From Obelidium mucronatum (Eukaryota; Chytridiomycota; Chytridiomycetes; Chytridiales; Chytriomycetaceae), in assembly GCA_025765595.1 (NCBI GenBank), contig JAIVFH010000179.1, positions 1-55,621 of the forward strand: a stretch of DNA of 55,621 bases, read 5' to 3'. Shown here piece after piece: positions 21,519 to 32,437 of the stretch. The position numbers and the translations under genes were made by a program. Positions within the stretch are counted from its first letter, which is position 1; the number at the start of each line of letters is the position of its first letter. The notes below the pieces were generated by a model, which was not told the DNA's origin, did no database searches, and saw nothing but the letters and a program-made list of their open reading frames with translations.

Positions 21519-22665
21519 TGTAGATGATGTCGTGTGCGTTGGTTTGGCCGTTGTCTATCCTGGTTCCAATTGCTTCAAGTGTTTGTGTGTCATTACAGCT
21601 AAAGAATTTCTTTGCTCGGTTCGCACCCTCTTGTGCACTGTTCCCGTAGGTTCCTGTTATCCACGGTAGGCTTTTCTTTGTGTTTAGGCTATCTACACTG
21701 TGTGTATCTGGTGTTGTTTCTTCTTGTGGTGCTTTGTCTGCTTCCCATATGTCAACGTCAATGTCTGTTTCTTGTTCGTTTTCATCCACTATAATTACAG
21801 AGTGAGTCCCTTTGGCTTTTGCTTCCTCTCTTTGGATTTCTCCAGTCCATTCAATTATGCATGTGTCTGAGCCGACTTGTGTTTTTCCCTTGTCCCAGTT
21901 GCTGAGGGGCTGTATGCTTTGGCATGTCTCAAGGGGCACAACTCTCAGGTGTTTCAATGTGTACTCTACTCTCCCGTTTTCGAGTTTGTACTTTGTTATT
22001 TGCCCGTATCCCTTGCTTCCGTTCTCATCTGTCCATGATACTATATCTTGTTTCTTCGCTTGGCTCAGTAAGTTTGCTGTCGATTTTTCAGTTGCAAATG
22101 GGTTCGGGGTTTCTCTTGTTAACTTCATCAGTCTTGTGGGGTCACCTGTTGCCGCAGTTTTTTGAAGTAGTTGCGTGATGGTAGTGAACCATTTCTCCTT
22201 TCCTGCTTTGAAGCCTGGATATCTGATTGCCATTTCCTGTTGGCTAAGTATTCTTTCGCTGTTCCTACATAGGATTTGTTCTACAAATAGGATATTCCAT
22301 TTCTTGAGGTATGGTTTGATTTCATTGTAAATTGCCCAGTTGTCTATGGCGTGATACATTGAGGTTCTCCCTCCCTCTACCTTCCCAAAAGCCGGTCTCT
22401 CTGCTCCTTCCAGGTTCAGGTGTCTAATTGCTTTTATGCTAACGTTGTATTGGAACATTCTGCTGAGTATAGAGGCAAGATGGTGTGTCCCTTTTCCTAC
22501 TTTGGCTGGGAAGGGTGTCTCAAGGGGGCAGTGCGGCAGTGCAAGTTCTTCTTGTAGGTTTGCTAGTCGTATCTTGGTTATTCTTCCAATCAGGTCATCA
22601 GAGTTCACATGTATCATTAGGTTGCTGACACTGTCAACCATGAATTGGTCATTCATTCCAGTCAA
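21445..22665 (-). pseudogene. LINE B region between RT and RNase H
   Basis: The frame reads DNLIGRITKIRLANLQEELA-like sequence (first residues SDD), then FPAKVGKGTHHLASIL and a DNWAIYNEIKPYLKKWNILF block. These align with the same stretch of LINE C and LINE D. It ends in DIIYNDGF, the RNase H first motif in the wrong frame, and RNase H continues in the frame of the neighbouring entry from 21518. One base is therefore inserted or lost at about 21490-21510. Confidence 0.75.
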
Positions 22666-22745
22666 TTAGGTTATATATTTGTGAGTGGTTTAGTAAACCA
22701 TTTTTCCACTTCAGAGGAGGACACTGGTACTGTCTGCCATTTGTA

Positions 22746-24112
22746 CTAGAGACATACGCTCAGTCACTTTGCTTCTTCGCAGTGCAGGTTGCAACTCCAG
22801 AGAAATTAGGACTTAATGGGATTACAAAACTTGTAAGCACAAATTTTCTTTCTAGGGGTGTTTGCGATAAGTCAGAATTTCTATTTTGATTGCCAGAAAA
22901 TTAAAAGAGACTGTTGTCTTTGTTTCCAAATTTAACCAGAAGATGTCAAACAAGCCAAAAGGAGACTGATTCTCATCATGAGTCTACCTGCAATCTGTAC
23001 TGCTTACTAGGCATTAATCTGGCTTTGACTCAATTCTTATTTTGCCTTCTTTTAGAGCTTCCATTATTTGTGTTAGTTGATGAAATCAATTAGACAAATG
23101 CTTATTCTGGTTTTCAGGTGGACAAGCATGACATGGCAGCAGCCAGAAAATAAAATCAGTAAAATATGATTACTCAGATCAAAAAACCCTTCTTGAGACA
23201 GTTGTGTTGTCTGGAGTTACTTTGGTTTCCAAGTCAATTTTCCTTTAATTACCAGGGAAGCAACAGCTTGAACGTGTCCATTTTCTAAAAATAGAACTAT
23301 TAAAAACCCCCTTCTTAACCCTCAAACCATTTTAACAAGGTAGGAACATCTTTTCTATAAATAGAACTACAAGGAATTGGCCTTCAACCCCCTCAAACTC
23401 CCCCTTAACATGACAGGTTGACAAGCAACCTGCAATTCTGGTTTTCAGGTGGACAAGCATGACAAGCATGACATGACAGCAGCCGGAATATTAAATGAGT
23501 CAAACATGATTACTCAGGTCAAAAAACCCTTCTTGAGACAGTTGTGTTGTCTGGAGTTACTTTGTTTCAAAGTCAATTTTCCTTTAATTGCCAGGGAAGC
23601 AACAGCTTGAACGTGTCCATTTTCTAAAAATAGAACTATTAAAAACCCCCTTCTTAACCCTCAAACCATTTTAACAAGGTAGGAACATCTTTTCTATAAA
23701 TAGAACTACAAGGAATTGGCCTTCAACCCCCTCAAACTCCCCCTTAACATGACAGGTTGACAAGCAACCTGCAATTCTGGTTTTCAGGTGGACAAGCATG
23801 ACAAGCATGACATGACAGCAGCCGGAATATTAAATGAGTCAAACATGATTACTCAGGTCAAAAAACCCTTCTTGAGACAGTTGTGTTGTCTGGAGTTACT
23901 TTGTTTCAAAGTCAATTTTCCTTTAATTGCCAGGGAAGCAACAGCTTGAACGTGTCCATTTTCTAAAAATAGAACTATTAAAACCCCCTTCTTAACCCTC
24001 AAACCGTTTGAACAAAGTAGGAACATCTTTTCTATAAATAGAACTACAAGGAATTGGCCTTCAACCCCCTCAAACTCCCCCTTAACATGACAGGTTGACA
24101 AGCAACCTGCAA
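22746..24112 (-). mobile_element. Helitron-like element with tripled 5' region
   Basis: Read on the minus strand, the 5' end TTGCAGGTTGCTTGTCAACC is at 24112. The 3' end has GCAACCTGCACTGCGAAGAAG and terminates in GTCTCTAG at 22746, followed by T. Three tandem copies of a 339-bp 5' segment, each containing the full 5' terminus, extend the element to 1367 bp. No gene is present. It sits at the truncated end of LINE B. Confidence 0.8.
23105..24112 (-). repeat. 339-bp tandem repeat, three copies, each with a Helitron 5' terminus
   Basis: Units are roughly 23105-23433, 23434-23772 and 23773-24112, and the last two are nearly identical. On the minus strand each unit opens with TTGCAGGTTGCTTGTCAACC and runs to TGTCATGCTTGTCCACCTG. 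The result is an array of three potential 5' ends and one 3' end. Confidence 0.9.
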
Positions 24113-24235
24113 CTGCCGCCAGAATTGGTACCAAAAGTTGTTAAGTCAATCAGAATAACAAAGGCGAGCTGCCATTCCAGATAGATTATTGGCACAGTAA
24201 GCCTTGAGCTTATTTCAAGTATTAGTATCAAGAAT

Positions 24236-25841
24236 TTAGAAACCAAACACCACCCGCAAAAATACCTGAGAGAAGATTAAATCAAATGCCAACAAGCTTG
24301 GATTCAGACGACCAATGGATAGAGCAAAGAGCAAGGCATCAACCATTGCTGTTCTAGTCAACGGATTTGGGTTGCTTTTGTCCAGCTCTTGGATTAAATG
24401 AAGATGCCGATGTTGAGTGGAACCAAGAATAAACTTAATATATTGAAGTTCTGAACGGAGTTTTGAAATTGTACTTGTCAGATTTCTGATTCGACGATGT
24501 GATGTTTCTAGACTGGAGTTCGCAGCTTTCAGAAGAATCTTCCGGGCAGATTCGCGTTTTTCCTCTGTCAAACTACCGGTGGCCGCCCCCTCAGACATAG
24601 GGACTTCTGGAGTAATCGCGGAATCCAATTGCTGAGCTCTAATATGTGTAGAAGAAATTGGCAGCACTACCATTGTGGCACGAGTTTTTGGATGTGAAAC
24701 CAGATAGTTGCGAATTCCCTCAACACTTGCAGCGTAGTATCCAGAAGTGCTTGCAGTGGTTCCAGTGAAGACAATTCCCGGATTTTCGAATTGCAAACGT
24801 GTGGATCTCAAACCAATAAGATTGGCAATTGGCTTGAGCTTGAAAAACGGCTCGTTTCTTGGAGGGATTACCCCCCCAAAGACGAAATTTTGCACTTTTT
24901 GTAAAAGTAGAGCGGGATCACCAACCCCCTGATATATTTGATGCTTTGGGACCAATCTTGCATTGAACTTTGACATGTGCTTCCCAACATCGCTGTAAGA
25001 GAAGATGCAATCTTCTTTGTCAAAGTAGCTCGTGTACGTTTTTGGAAAGAGCTAGTATAATAAATAAAGGATTATTAAAACAAATTGCTTGAAGTGATAC
25101 TAAATAAAAACTTACTCTTTGGAATTCCAAATCAGCAAAGTAGACTCCAACATAAGCCCGAAAAATTTCCACAGTATTTCCAAAGTTGGGAAATTGCTTT
25201 GACAGGGTTGCAGCAGCAAGAGTTTTGGTCATTGGTGGCTCTCGATCCTGCGTCAGGTAAGAAAAGCAGATACCAACTTCTTTCACTTGACTAATGAACT
25301 TGTCTTGGGTGCCGGTGCGTCCTTTGGCTTTGGCAACAACTTCAGCAACAGACGTGGGGACTTGGCGGCGTTGCTTGGAAGAGATAGAACCTGGCTTTTC
25401 AGATGTCACTGGAGAGTTAACCAACGGAGAAGATGCAAATGGATCAAAGATGGTTCCTAAATGAATACCAAAAATAGTTACAGAGCTGTTTAAACAAAAT
25501 GGTAACCTACCAGAATCAGTATAGGCAACATCAAAGTAGTTTGGGCTTTGTGGATTAAAAACAGTGTCCACCAAAACAGAGTCCTCAAAGATGTACACGT
25601 TCTTGGTGAACCAACTAACACTGATCACCGACCTGCAAAAGTGGGTTGTGGCTGGATGGGCTTTGGCAGCAGCCAAAACATCAGCAAGCAAAACTAATTA
25701 TGTATTTGATTGTTTAAAATGCACAATAAAAACAACAATGTGGGCTCACCTTTTGCCTTGTTTCCCTCAGCAACAGTCCCTTCCACATTACAACAAAACA
25801 CTGCTCCATGATTCTGAAACATACATTTAACAGACACCATC
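24236..25841 (-). CDS. Uncharacterised spliced gene downstream of the Helitron helicase
   Basis: Not recognised. A plausible model starts with ATG at 25841 (MVSVKCMFQN) and splices at GTGAGCCC (about 25751) to an acceptor before AHPATTHFC. It splices again near 25507-25457 (GTAGGTTACC donor) and once more near 25117-25053 (GTAAGTTTTT donor, TACTAG acceptor). It ends in an exon at 24236-25050 with FGGVIPPRNEPFFKLKPIAN, PGIVFTGTTASTSGYYAASV and a Ser/Leu-rich helical end. No catalytic motif, signal peptide or membrane span is obvious. It lies just downstream of the acidic frame, in the same orientation as the Rep/helicase genes. It may be Helitron cargo or an accessory gene; this is inference from position only. 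Exon joins are approximate. Confidence 0.45.
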
Positions 25842-25845
25842 TTTT

Positions 25846-26340
25846 TCACCTCTGGTTCTTCTTGATGGCACGTCGCTTCTTTTTGGGATGAGCCTGCACT
25901 TCCTCTTCTTCATCCTCCACATCCTCATCATCCTCAACTTCATCTTCCTCCTCATCTATGTTTTCCACACGACGCTTCTTTCTGTGTACAACTGGCTCAA
26001 CCACCTCAATTTCATCATCATCATCTTCAATCACAATTGCTTGAACCTTTTTTCTTTGCTGGACTGGTACCTCCTGCTCCTCCTCATCCGCCTCCTCCTC
26101 CTCCTTGTCTTCCTCTTCAGCATCAAGCTCATTTTTTCCACCATCAACATCCCCAATCTCATCAGCTTCAGACCCTTCAGGTGCATTGTCAAGTGGTGTT
26201 AACTCACTTTCTGAATCGTCAGCATCTGTCGACTTTCTGTGAGTTTCTGCCCAAGCCTTTAGGGTAGCCTTGAGATTATCAATGCTTTCAGCAACTGCGG
26301 GAGATACCACCGTAGAAGCCTGAGATTTGAGAATAGACAT
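25846..26340 (-). CDS. Acidic nuclear-type protein of unknown function
   Basis: A 164-codon frame starting MSILKSQASTVVSPAVAESI. The middle is a long Glu/Asp tract, broken by short basic clusters (RKKVQ, HRKKRRVE), and it ends in HPKKKRRAIKKNQR, a good nuclear localisation type sequence. Alternating acidic and basic stretches are typical of chromatin- or nucleolus-associated proteins, but composition alone gives no function. The stop lies only a few bases upstream of the ATG at 25841 of the next gene. A tiny intron joining the two frames was considered but would not keep frame. It could be an exon of a larger gene. Confidence 0.5.
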   Translation of the reverse strand: MSILKSQASTVVSPAVAESIDNLKATLKAWAETHRKSTDADDSESELTPLDNAPEGSEADEIGDVDGGKNELDAEEEDKEEEEADEEEQEVPVQQRKKVQAIVIEDDDDEIEVVEPVVHRKKRRVENIDEEEDEVEDDEDVEDEEEEVQAHPKKKRRAIKKNQR

Positions 26341-26540
26341 TGACTTGGATAAAGCAGTCTTGGAGGCACCAGCAGACTGAGGTGCGCCGTACCGTCGCTA
26401 GGACCTTTTTAGCTACCCAATTTGACAGATGACAAATTATTTTATTAAAACAAAGATGCAGGGGTATAATGTATCATAATAATCTAAGAAAATGATGCTG
26501 CAAGGGTAAGTTGAAGTGCCTTCCAGTCATCAAAATTGAG

Positions 26541-28304
26541 TCAGACTGACTGGCTTGCATATGCAGGAATGCAGACCAGTTGAATTAAACGCATCATTTC
26601 CGCTACTGCCTGTCTTGGCGGTCTAAATTTGCGAGAATATTCCAGGGTCAATCTGGAGATTAAACGGATAGAACTAAGCTTGCGCACTCTAGAAAAGGCA
26701 ACATAAAGAGTTTGCGGTTTGAAGTGGATACGATCCAGTTTTGAAATAGTGATCCAGTGTTCAAGGGTAACTCCTTGCAATTTTTCCAGAGTGCAAGCCA
26801 AAGCGGATATGACAGGAAATTGAGTCAGCCTTGGTGACCATAGTTTGGCAGAGTTTGGCATTTTAATCAAAACAGCAAGAGTGAGAGGTGGAATAGCAAC
26901 AACCCCAGCGGGACAACCAGGTACCAAAATCCGTGTACAGTTCCTCACTTTTACCCAGAGCCAAGCGGGTGTTTTTGTAAATTGCTTAACCACAACCCCA
27001 TCAACAACAGTAGTAATATAGTGCTCCATAGTCTGAGTCGCGAATCCCAAGACAAAGCACAGAGTACCATTTGCAAAGATTTTGAGATGATTCAGAACAG
27101 GGATTTGTTTTGTAATCATAAGTGGCATGCCCAAGTAGAAATCCAAAAGCAAAGGGATCTTGTCGGTTGAATCATCATTCAAGTAAGAGATACGAGCAAT
27201 GGCAGTCCTGTTCTTGTCGTTTGCAGGCGCAGCAATAATCCTGTAACAGACTAACTGCTTCTCACGACAAGTATCCATTATGATTTTTCGTATCACAGAG
27301 CAACGTTCAATATTTGTGGCAGTGGCAACAGGAGCAAAAAAATCAGAGGTTGGTGGTAGAGGTGGGGCCTGTTGGTTTGTAACAGATGCCACGGTTTGGG
27401 AATTGATGAAAGTCAAGTCAGCCTCAGTCAAAGCCCCCCATCGCAACCGTGACAAAAACAAAAGAAAAAAAGGATAATCTTTCTGACGCCAAACCTGATC
27501 CAATAAGTTGATGTTATTGGAAGGGAATATCATCCAATAAAAAGTAAATATTGGAAGAAGTAATACCTTTGTGAGGAAAGCAACCCAGTTCAAACTCTCC
27601 CAGAGGTGTCTCCCACTCTCCACAAACTGGTTATCAATGGCATCCGCTGATCCAGTGTCAAAGAGTGGCCTTCCTCCTACTGGAGGTAGTTGGAGCCAAT
27701 CCCCACACAGCAAGAGATGCTTCTCACCCCATACAAGGCTGTTACCAACAGCTTCTCGAGTCCTCTGGTCTGCTGCGCCCATCACATCAATTTTAGTCAT
27801 TGAAACCTCGTCAATGATGCTTAAATACACACAGACAATGCGGTGCTTTAGTGTGTGATCCAATCCCTTGTGGTCGTTTAAATTAAGACCCAAGCCTCGG
27901 TGTGAGTGAATTGTATCGCCATCAATCATTAACCCAGCCAACCCCATAAAAGACATGGTTTCCACAGTGTTCCTCCGTCCCCATAGCTTAGAAAAGGTCA
28001 AAAGTGCTGCAATAATGACGGACTTTCCAGTTCCAGCCTCGCCGCCAAGGTACCCAACAAGTTGCAGCTTCAAAAAAAACGATGCTGCAAACTCAGCCAC
28101 AGGCTCAGACGCGTCCTCCAAATATCGATATAGCAGGTGACAAGCGTATGTTTCAAAAGTGTAATGCTGCCAAAAGTCAAGCCGAAAAGCCAAGGAAATG
28201 TCAGCAATCTTAGCAAATGGCAGAAGAGTAGATGTGTCTGGAACACCTAAAGGTGATGGATCAGTCCAAGGGATTGGGCCAAAGAGCTGTTGCATTTTGA
28301 CCAC
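26541..28304 (-). CDS. Pif1/RecD-type DNA helicase of a Helitron (lineage 2)
   Basis: SF1B helicase domain that normally forms the C-terminal half of Helitron Rep-Hel proteins and unwinds DNA during rolling-circle transposition. Walker A GEAGTGKS is at about residue 88, SIIDEVSM (motif II) at about 162 and CGDWLQLPPVGG (motif III) at about 202. VWRQKDYPF (motif IV region), TLEKLQGVTLE and YVAFSRVRKL (motif VI) follow. Sequence upstream of the ATG at 28304 stays open in frame (YTAADDFNGSTRYYTNIPEH), so the real protein probably continues into the Rep exons. A 72-nt segment at 27495-27566 looks like an in-frame intron, since removing it restores LTKVWRQKD. All core motifs look intact. Confidence 0.85.
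   Translation of the reverse strand: MVKMQQLFGPIPWTDPSPLGVPDTSTLLPFAKIADISLAFRLDFWQHYTFETYACHLLYRYLEDASEPVAEFAASFFLKLQLVGYLGGEAGTGKSVIIAALLTFSKLWGRRNTVETMSFMGLAGLMIDGDTIHSHRGLGLNLNDHKGLDHTLKHRIVCVYLSIIDEVSMTKIDVMGAADQRTREAVGNSLVWGEKHLLLCGDWLQLPPVGGRPLFDTGSADAIDNQFVESGRHLWESLNWVAFLTKVLLLPIFTFYWMIFPSNNINLLDQVWRQKDYPFFLLFLSRLRWGALTEADLTFINSQTVASVTNQQAPPLPPTSDFFAPVATATNIERCSVIRKIIMDTCREKQLVCYRIIAAPANDKNRTAIARISYLNDDSTDKIPLLLDFYLGMPLMITKQIPVLNHLKIFANGTLCFVLGFATQTMEHYITTVVDGVVVKQFTKTPAWLWVKVRNCTRILVPGCPAGVVAIPPLTLAVLIKMPNSAKLWSPRLTQFPVISALACTLEKLQGVTLEHWITISKLDRIHFKPQTLYVAFSRVRKLSSIRLISRLTLEYSRKFRPPRQAVAEMMRLIQLVCIPAYASQSV
27495..27566 (-). other. 72-nt intron with no stop, inside the helicase, carrying two hairpins
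   Basis: On the minus strand the segment starts GTATTACTTC and ends TTATTGGATCAG. Its length is a multiple of three and it has no stop, so it is invisible to ORF calling. Its translation inserts 24 residues between LTK and VWRQ, where Pif1 relatives have none. It contains two copies of the ATCCAATA...TATTGGA inverted repeat. Confidence 0.65.
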
Positions 28305-28804
28305 CCGCTCATGCTCAGGTATGTTTGTGTAGTAGCGAGTACTGCCATTAAAGTCATCTGCAGCTGTGTAACTTTTTCAAATAATTCTCAAGGCTTGTAA
28401 AAGTAGGAAGATTGGAGGCTGGTGGGCAGGAAGGAATGTTTTGGATCAAAAGAGAGATTGCATCATGTAGAAGAGGGAAGAGGGTTTACAATGTCCCCAT
28501 CAGCTGCCATCGAACGAGCAATCGAGTCAGCCAGCTCTTTTTCAAAGTCGTACAAAGCGTTAGGATCATCTTCGATTTCCGGTTCAGCCTCTGCGTTTGC
28601 AAAAGGAGCTGTCTGACCATCAGGATCAGCAAAAGGATGCTCACGGAGAATCTTCTCTTCATCAGTCTCGTCCGATGCAACGAAATCCTTTTTCGTTGCT
28701 TTCGTAGTAGTTGCAGTTGAACTTTTCATGCAGTTTTGCAGCAAAAACTGACGCTGACGGCCCAATATCCAAGAACTCAAGGTAAGCTTCCTTATAAGTT
28801 TGAC

Positions 28805-28871
28805 CTGGCAATACAAAAAGAGATAAAATCAGCTATCCAATAAGCACAAAATATTGGATGAGGATTTGTAC
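28805..28871 (-). other. 67-nt intron with an ATCCAATA hairpin
   Basis: Donor GTACAAATCC, acceptor TTGCCAG. Splicing joins SSLKYISG to QTYKEAYLEFL, which fits Helitron Rep sequences. ATCCAATA and TATTGGAT at 28835-28859 form an 8-bp inverted repeat around a 9-nt loop. Confidence 0.6.
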
Positions 28872-30066
28872 CTGAAATGTACTTCAATGATGAATTCGAG
28901 ATGTGAGGTTTGAAGAGACATAGCAGAGCCTTGTAGTAAAACTCAATGTCGTCAGCATTTAGATCCTTAGCCAAGTTTGGCAGCTGTCGTCTGTTAACAA
29001 TTAAGACCTTTCGAACAAAATGCTTGTTTCGAGCCCAGTGCTTCTGTTCTCCGTTGCCAACAACATGGTACCGCTCCACGCAGTCAATGCTGCCAAATTA
29101 GGAGAGTTACTGCATCGATTCCAGTACATTTGCATCAGACAAAGTTCTTCCTCATTGTTAAGCCGCATGACAGACATACTGATGTCCACAAACAATTCAA
29201 GATTGTGGTCATTTGATTCTTCATCACCATCTGTGAGAACCAAATACGCTGCCAGTGTTGTACATATTTCAACTGGTTTTGAAAGGGTGTACATGAACTT
29301 ATTAATGACCCGAAGGCTTCTTTCTTCTTTGGTGATATCACCGTCGTCTGGGCGAGATAAAATGGAATCCATGGTTTTGGAATAGAGGCCAATGCGCATG
29401 ATTGCTGAAGATTCCAAAGACTGTTTTTTGAAAGTGTACTTAATGGTGTAAGCTGTGGATTTCCGAGTAGCCGAGTTAATCAGAAACTGGAGGTCCATGT
29501 TGTCATTGGATAATTGCGTCCAATTCAGCTCACATAGGTTATAATACTCCAGCCCAATAGCTCAAAATAGTGTAATGACACATGTATCTGGATCAATGGA
29601 GGTTGCCAGTAAGTTCGCCAGTTTCGGAATCAAGAACCGACAGATAATAGCATTTGGAGTTTGGGATGTGCATTTGAAGCAAGACTTTGTATGAGTGGCA
29701 TGGTGAAACTGAAAATCCAGCAGGGTCATGGCAAACAAACAAATCTCTTTGTCTGACATGTGAAAATTTTTGGAAGGTGGAGCACATCGGAACTCATCCA
29801 CTGCAGTTGGTGAGATATCAATGCCTTTTGATTCAGCAAAGTGTCGAATGCGGTCTCTCATGACGTCTTTATTGCAGTATTCCTTCCGACACTTTCCGCA
29901 GATGGATGTAGTGCAAACAGTCTTGCCAATTCAAAGAGGCTGATAAGCCTCCCCAGGAATATGAACAGCTTCAAGAACTCCGTCGCATGTTGGAACTGGA
30001 CAAGAATTCTCATTGCACGATAATGGAGGAGAAGTACTGAGAACAATATCTTGAAATTGAAGAAAT

Positions 30067-30128
30067 CTGAAATGCAGTCAACTTTAGTCCACAATAATCA
30101 TCCAATAATAACAGATTATTGGATCTAC
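30067..30128 (-). other. 62-nt intron with a 10-bp perfect hairpin
   Basis: Donor GTAGATCC, acceptor GCATTTCAG. ATCCAATAAT and ATTATTGGAT at 30100-30124 pair perfectly over 10 bp with a 5-nt loop. The inverted repeat starts within a few bases of the donor. Confidence 0.6.
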
Positions 30129-31318
30129 CTTTCCGCAAAAACAGGATTCTGTAGATGCCGTCGAAACTCGTCAGAGGTGCTAGGCAGACCATGCATGGAA
30201 ATGATCATGTGGAAATGAATATCCCCCAGTTTCTGAGTTTCGGCCGAGGTGGTCACATAACGAGGAACCCCGAGCATCCCCCCTCCCCTGACAGGGGCTT
30301 GGAATTTTTCATCCCACCCAATAAAATCAGCAAGGAAGACTTTTAGAATCCTACGGGCATAATCAGCACATTCATACGCATTATCTCCTGCAGCCGCCGC
30401 TCGAGCATTATTATTAGGCAGTACCAAAGCGGTCCATTCATCTCCAACAGTAAACTTCAGTTTGCAGTGTTCTCCATTGACAAGATCACAATTGATAGCA
30501 ATAGCCCAACTTCGTGATGTTGCATAGTCCAAACGCAGTGTGTAAGCCACTCTGTTGAGATTCATCTGACCCGACAAATGCCCGCAGGCCAGGCAGCACT
30601 CTTTTCTTTAAATCCAGGAGTCTTTTAACCTCAGGAGGTGCCGGTGGAAGGTTAACGCCACGTTTGAGACACGACTCCATTTTGCGAGAACGGCTGTAGC
30701 ACTTCTGGATATCTTCCTTTGTCCATGACCCATCAGAAATGGCAGATTTTCTGACTCGCATGGACAAGTACTGCTGAGAAAAAGACTGGTTCATTGCAAT
30801 GTAGTCATACGCAATAGCGGTGAAGCCCCAGTGCCGCGCAAATTGACCACCATGGAGTTTGAAACAACGTTTGACCCATCGCTTTACTGACATATGAACC
30901 TGACGTTCTGCGGTAGGCCCTCCTTCACCAAATGCAAGTAGTGACGGAAAGTATAGACCAATGTCGGCCAGCTTTTTGGCCTTGGATAAGTTGGTTGAGT
31001 TGAACACCGCATAGTCATGCGATGTTGCTGATGACTGCGAATTAGAAGGAGGAGCTGACACTGTGACTTCATCGGATACTGGAGAAAACACATAGTGCAC
31101 CGTAGACTCCTCCGCAGCCACTTCAGCTGTTCCAGTGTTGTTTGCGGAATGCTGCATTAGTCGACAAAGCCTTAAATTGAAAAAAAATTTCCCCAAAACA
31201 TTCACAACTTTGTCATTCTTCTGCAACAGACTGTTTAATGCTTGTCTCAATAAAAGAAAGATAAAAAAGAAAAAAAAAGAATAAAAAAGAATAAAAAAGA
31301 AAGTTATCTACAAATGCG

Positions 31319-32437
31319 CTAGTCTTCCCCAGTCAAATCGAACACAAAAATTCCATCTTTCTTGACAATCTTGACATTCAATTGATTACCGTTCAGTTGC
31401 TCTGCAAAGAGTCGAATCACTTCGTCAGGGACAATGTAATCGCCTTCCTTTGTTTTGTGCACTCGTTTCCTGTCCACATTCTCCTTCGCATGGCCTTTTC
31501 TTTTACTACCAGTCTTTGCATCAGAAGCTTCCTCTCCTTTGTCTGAGTCGTCTTCAAGAACTTCATCATCTTCGGCGGCATCATGTTGAAGTTGCGAATT
31601 CAGCTTTTGGACTTCTTGTGGGGTAAGCAGGGGAGAGAGTGCATGTCCGCGTGTGGCTTTTCGGACACGACGCAAAAAGGTTGCAAGTTGATCCAAAGTA
31701 CCAATGGCAGAGGGTTTCTTTACATTGTCTGCAATGTAAAAGGTAAGCCATTTACAGGTCTCCAGGAGAAGTGATATTCCAAATGTTCCGTGTTTGCTAG
31801 TGCGCCCTTGATTGCCATCACATCTCCCAACGTATAATCCAGCACAAATATCATTGAATTGTCTAAAGAAATTATATAGTTTCTTATTAAATACATATCT
31901 GTGAACAGATAACAAGTATTACACACTCTCACCTTGTGCACCGCGTCAAGATTGCATACTTGAGGCCAACACTAGGTTCCAATTTAATAGACTCCCAAGC
32001 TTCAGCAATGTCATTGAACGCTGATAATTTGAGTATCGCCTCTATTTTCTTCACCAACTGGATCGTATTCTTCACCACTTGCTTTGGGCCAGGGCCAGAC
32101 ACTGATTTACGGGAGCCAGCTGTTTCCTTCTGTTGCTTTTTCTTTGCTGGCTTTCCTGGAGTGTCCTCCAGCAGTTTGGGAGGAGGGAATGCTTCATCAT
32201 ATTGTTTGACCAAGTACTCCTCCCACTGAACTTCGGTTTTTGCTGTTTCGACAAGCAATCTATTTAAGAAAGAATAAATAATCCAATAAAACAGACTTAT
32301 TGGATGGAGCTTTTATCTGATCCAATAAATAAATATTATTGGATGGAGGTTTTATCGATCCAATAAATAAATATTATTGGATGGAGGTTGAAAGGAAGAA
32401 AAAATTTTTTTAAATAAATTCAGGTATACCTGTTCAT
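31319..32437 (-). CDS. Three-exon gene, 292 aa, unknown function
   Basis: Model on the minus strand: exon 1 32437-32430 (ATGAACAG), exon 2 32259-31933, exon 3 31862-31319. Both introns are GT...AG and the sum is 879 nt, exactly 293 codons with the stop. The protein begins MNRLLVETAKTEVQWEEYLV. It has a basic middle (KPAKKKQQKETAGSRKS) and a conserved-looking core, RQFNDICAGLYVGRCDGN and FGISLLLETCKWLTFYIADN. Then come an acidic stretch (AAEDDEVLEDDSDKGEEASD), a basic NLS-like stretch and VIRLFAEQLNGNQLNVKIVK. I recognise no family. It lies just upstream of the Rep gene in the same direction, so a Helitron accessory gene or captured host gene are both possible. Intron 1 carries three hairpins. 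Confidence 0.6.
32260..32429 (-). other. 170-nt intron with three tandem ATCCAATAA hairpins
   Basis: Donor GTATACCTG, acceptor CTTAAATAG. Three inverted repeats lie at 32281-32305, 32320-32344 and 32358-32382. Each is 25 bp with 9-bp arms ATCCAATAA/TTATTGGAT, separated by GGAGGTTTTATC-like spacers. The last two are identical. Confidence 0.7.

Larger units (their letters stand above)
19235..22745 (-). mobile_element. LINE copy B, 5'-truncated non-LTR retrotransposon
   Basis: Minus-strand element. The 3' poly(A) appears as T13 at 19235-19247, and the 3' UTR shares TTGTAATAAACACCTTGCCG-like sequence with copies A and C. It retains the end of the RT region, RNase H and the C-terminal extension. 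It is clearly more diverged from C and D than these are from each other, so it is a separate subfamily. It is cut at 22745 by a Helitron-like element, just upstream of the WQTVPVSS / VEKWF block. Confidence 0.9.
28463..31250 (-). pseudogene. Helitron Rep region (lineage 2), multi-exon and probably eroded
   Basis: Replication initiator of a Helitron, joined downstream to the helicase. 30486-31250 has IGLYFPSLLAFGEGGPTAER and KRWVKRCFKLHGGQFARHWG, matching Helitron_like_N. A frame change near 30560 leads to 30125-30577 with YECADYARRILKVF and GDIHFHMII, the HUH pair being HFH (about 30209-30217). After an intron (30067-30128) a CxxC-type block leads to HHATHTKSCFK...CRFLIPK (about 29650). 29001-29498 gives NDNMDLQFLINSA and AYTIKYTFKKQ, a Y-x3-Y-x2-K tyrosine pair as in Y2 Helitrons. 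IEFYYKALLCLFKPH (28900s) follows. Some frame changes are introns, others look like mutations, so activity is doubtful. Confidence 0.8.
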
